The notes beneath the pieces are model-generated. The model searched no databases, was not told the origin of the DNA, and worked only from the letters and a program-made list of their open reading frames with translations. The position numbers and the translations under genes were made by a program. Of a DNA stretch of 49,110 nt, positions 47,922 through 49,110 are shown piece by piece. This DNA is from Thiomicrorhabdus sp. (GTDB lineage Bacteria > Pseudomonadota > Gammaproteobacteria > Thiomicrospirales > Thiomicrospiraceae): contig WFPP01000012.1 of the NCBI GenBank assembly GCA_015487495.1, forward strand, positions 1 to 49,110, read 5' to 3'. Position 1 is the first letter of the stretch. Every line of letters starts with the position of its first letter.

Positions 47922-48560
47922 ATGTTTATTGTGTATTCTCGAGAAGGGCAAAGTTTTATAGGGGCATCTCAAAAAATGCCTCCGCTTCGGCTGGATCCAG
48001 TCAAGCGTAGTAACCCGCTTGAAGATGATGTTACAAAAGGGTTTGATATGATTGCCGATCTTGATTTGCATCAGGATCAAAAGTCGTCAGGGCATGCGGC
48101 GATTAAAGCTTATGAAACCACAAAAAAAGAGCCGGTTCGACGAGTGGTGGTTCGGGTTGCAGAAATTATGAGTACGCCAGTGAGCGTTATTTCGGATGAA
48201 AACAGCTTGGAAGAAGCCTGGCGATTGATGCAAGAGCAGCATATTCAACATTTACCTGTAATTCGGGAAGGAAAATTGGTTGGCATTATTTCGCAAAGAG
48301 ATTTGTTGTGTCGCGTGATTGTCAGTAAAGATGGCTTGTTGGAAGGCGTTAAACGAGAAACGGTTGGCGAACTTATGCAGGAGCAGGTGGTTACGACAAC
48401 AGAAGGCACTGATATTCGCCATGTTGCGGCTGTACTAAGCCAGTATGATATTGGTGCCTTGGTTATTATGAACCCTTACGAAACCCCAGTGGGAATCGTG
48501 ACCAGAGGGGATATTATTAAGCGTTTAAGTAATGAGCCGCCACTTGAGTTGTATGTGTGA
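47922..48560 (+). CDS. CBS-domain-containing protein
   Basis: IMSTPVSVISDENSLEEAWRLMQEQHIQHLPVIREGKLVGIISQRDLL and a second CBS ending VGIVTRGDIIKRL. Confidence 0.9.
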   Translation: MFIVYSREGQSFIGASQKMPPLRLDPVKRSNPLEDDVTKGFDMIADLDLHQDQKSSGHAAIKAYETTKKEPVRRVVVRVAEIMSTPVSVISDENSLEEAWRLMQEQHIQHLPVIREGKLVGIISQRDLLCRVIVSKDGLLEGVKRETVGELMQEQVVTTTEGTDIRHVAAVLSQYDIGALVIMNPYETPVGIVTRGDIIKRLSNEPPLELYV

Positions 48561-48826
48561 AGAAAAAATTTAAAGGGGGGAGCTTTTTAATCCGTCAAAC
48601 TCTTCTAAAAATAAAATACGAAATGATGTAGTATATTTGACCCTCAATTAGGAGTGAGATCGCCAATTTATAGGGGGGATTGTATTTTCAATGAGTCAAT
48701 TAAGTTAATAAACACCTATGTTCTATGGCTTAGTTTGCTTGTCAGTAATGAAAAACAATGTAAATAGGTGGCTTGTCCTTTTGAGTTTATTTAAAAACTT
48801 TAAAAAACTTAAAAAGGTATGTAACG

Positions 48827-49110
48827 ATGATAAAAACACTGACAGCAATTGTCACAACGTCTCTGCTCACAGCTTGTGTGACAACACCAGAAAATAAAGC
48901 GGGTACTGATACGCATGTTTCTGATCAAGTTATTTCGGCTCAAAGAGATATGCTTGCAAAAAATACAGAAAACAAGGGGTTTGGGCCTCAGTCACCACGG
49001 GATATTGATTCCGTTGTTGGGCATAATGCTAGAGTATTTAGTCCTGCACCAGCTTATGAAAAAATGAATTTGTGCAATATTCACTTTCATAAAAATGCAG
49101 AGCATAAGGG
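48827..49110 (+). CDS. Lipoprotein, possible delta-class carbonic anhydrase (truncated by window end)
   Basis: MIKTLTAIVTTSLLTACVTTPENK (lipobox) ... MNLCNIHFHKNAEHKG; His-rich motif recalled from delta-CA sequences. Confidence 0.5.
   Translation, partial: MIKTLTAIVTTSLLTACVTTPENKAGTDTHVSDQVISAQRDMLAKNTENKGFGPQSPRDIDSVVGHNARVFSPAPAYEKMNLCNIHFHKNAEHK

Overview
The window is chromosomal DNA from an AT-rich gammaproteobacterium. Gene content suggests a Thiomicrospira/Hydrogenovibrio-like sulfur oxidiser; this is inference only. Contents from left to right: (1) the right end of an IS66-family insertion sequence abutting a patatin-like gene; (2) a SYLF-domain protein and gamma-glutamyltransferase; (3) a ~15 kb exopolysaccharide (EPS) locus (about 4.3-19.0 kb) with GT2, a jelly-roll secreted protein, GNAT, Wza, Wzz fused to a degenerate BY-kinase, Wzy, a polysaccharide deacetylase, GT4 enzymes, Wzx and a DUF1972 glycosyltransferase; (4) a membrane-anchored cold-shock-domain protein and a PAS-containing MCP; (5) yaaA, a Dyp peroxidase and an hslO that lacks two of the four zinc cysteines; (6) a hipBA toxin-antitoxin pair; (7) a cytochrome c'-like protein, proS, tmRNA (ssrA) and smpB; (8) ratA/rnfH, bamE, fur, a PEP-CTERM lectin-like protein, recN and nadK; (9) the hrcA(CIRCE)-grpE-dnaK-dnaJ-dapB chaperone region; (10) DAHP synthase, pilD, queD, ispA, a peroxiredoxin, a CBS protein and the start of a possible delta-class carbonic anhydrase. 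Main points for a second look: a ~100-bp IS5-like MITE present in two inverted copies, one with a TTAG target duplication; the Hsp33 with a broken redox centre; the Wzz pseudo-kinase; a candidate sRNA between dnaK and dnaJ; a terminator that ends flush against the ispA start codon; and HipB sharing the C-terminal LEW of E. coli HipB. I found no CRISPR array and no clearly unprecedented multigene system. All identifications were made by eye, without database searches.
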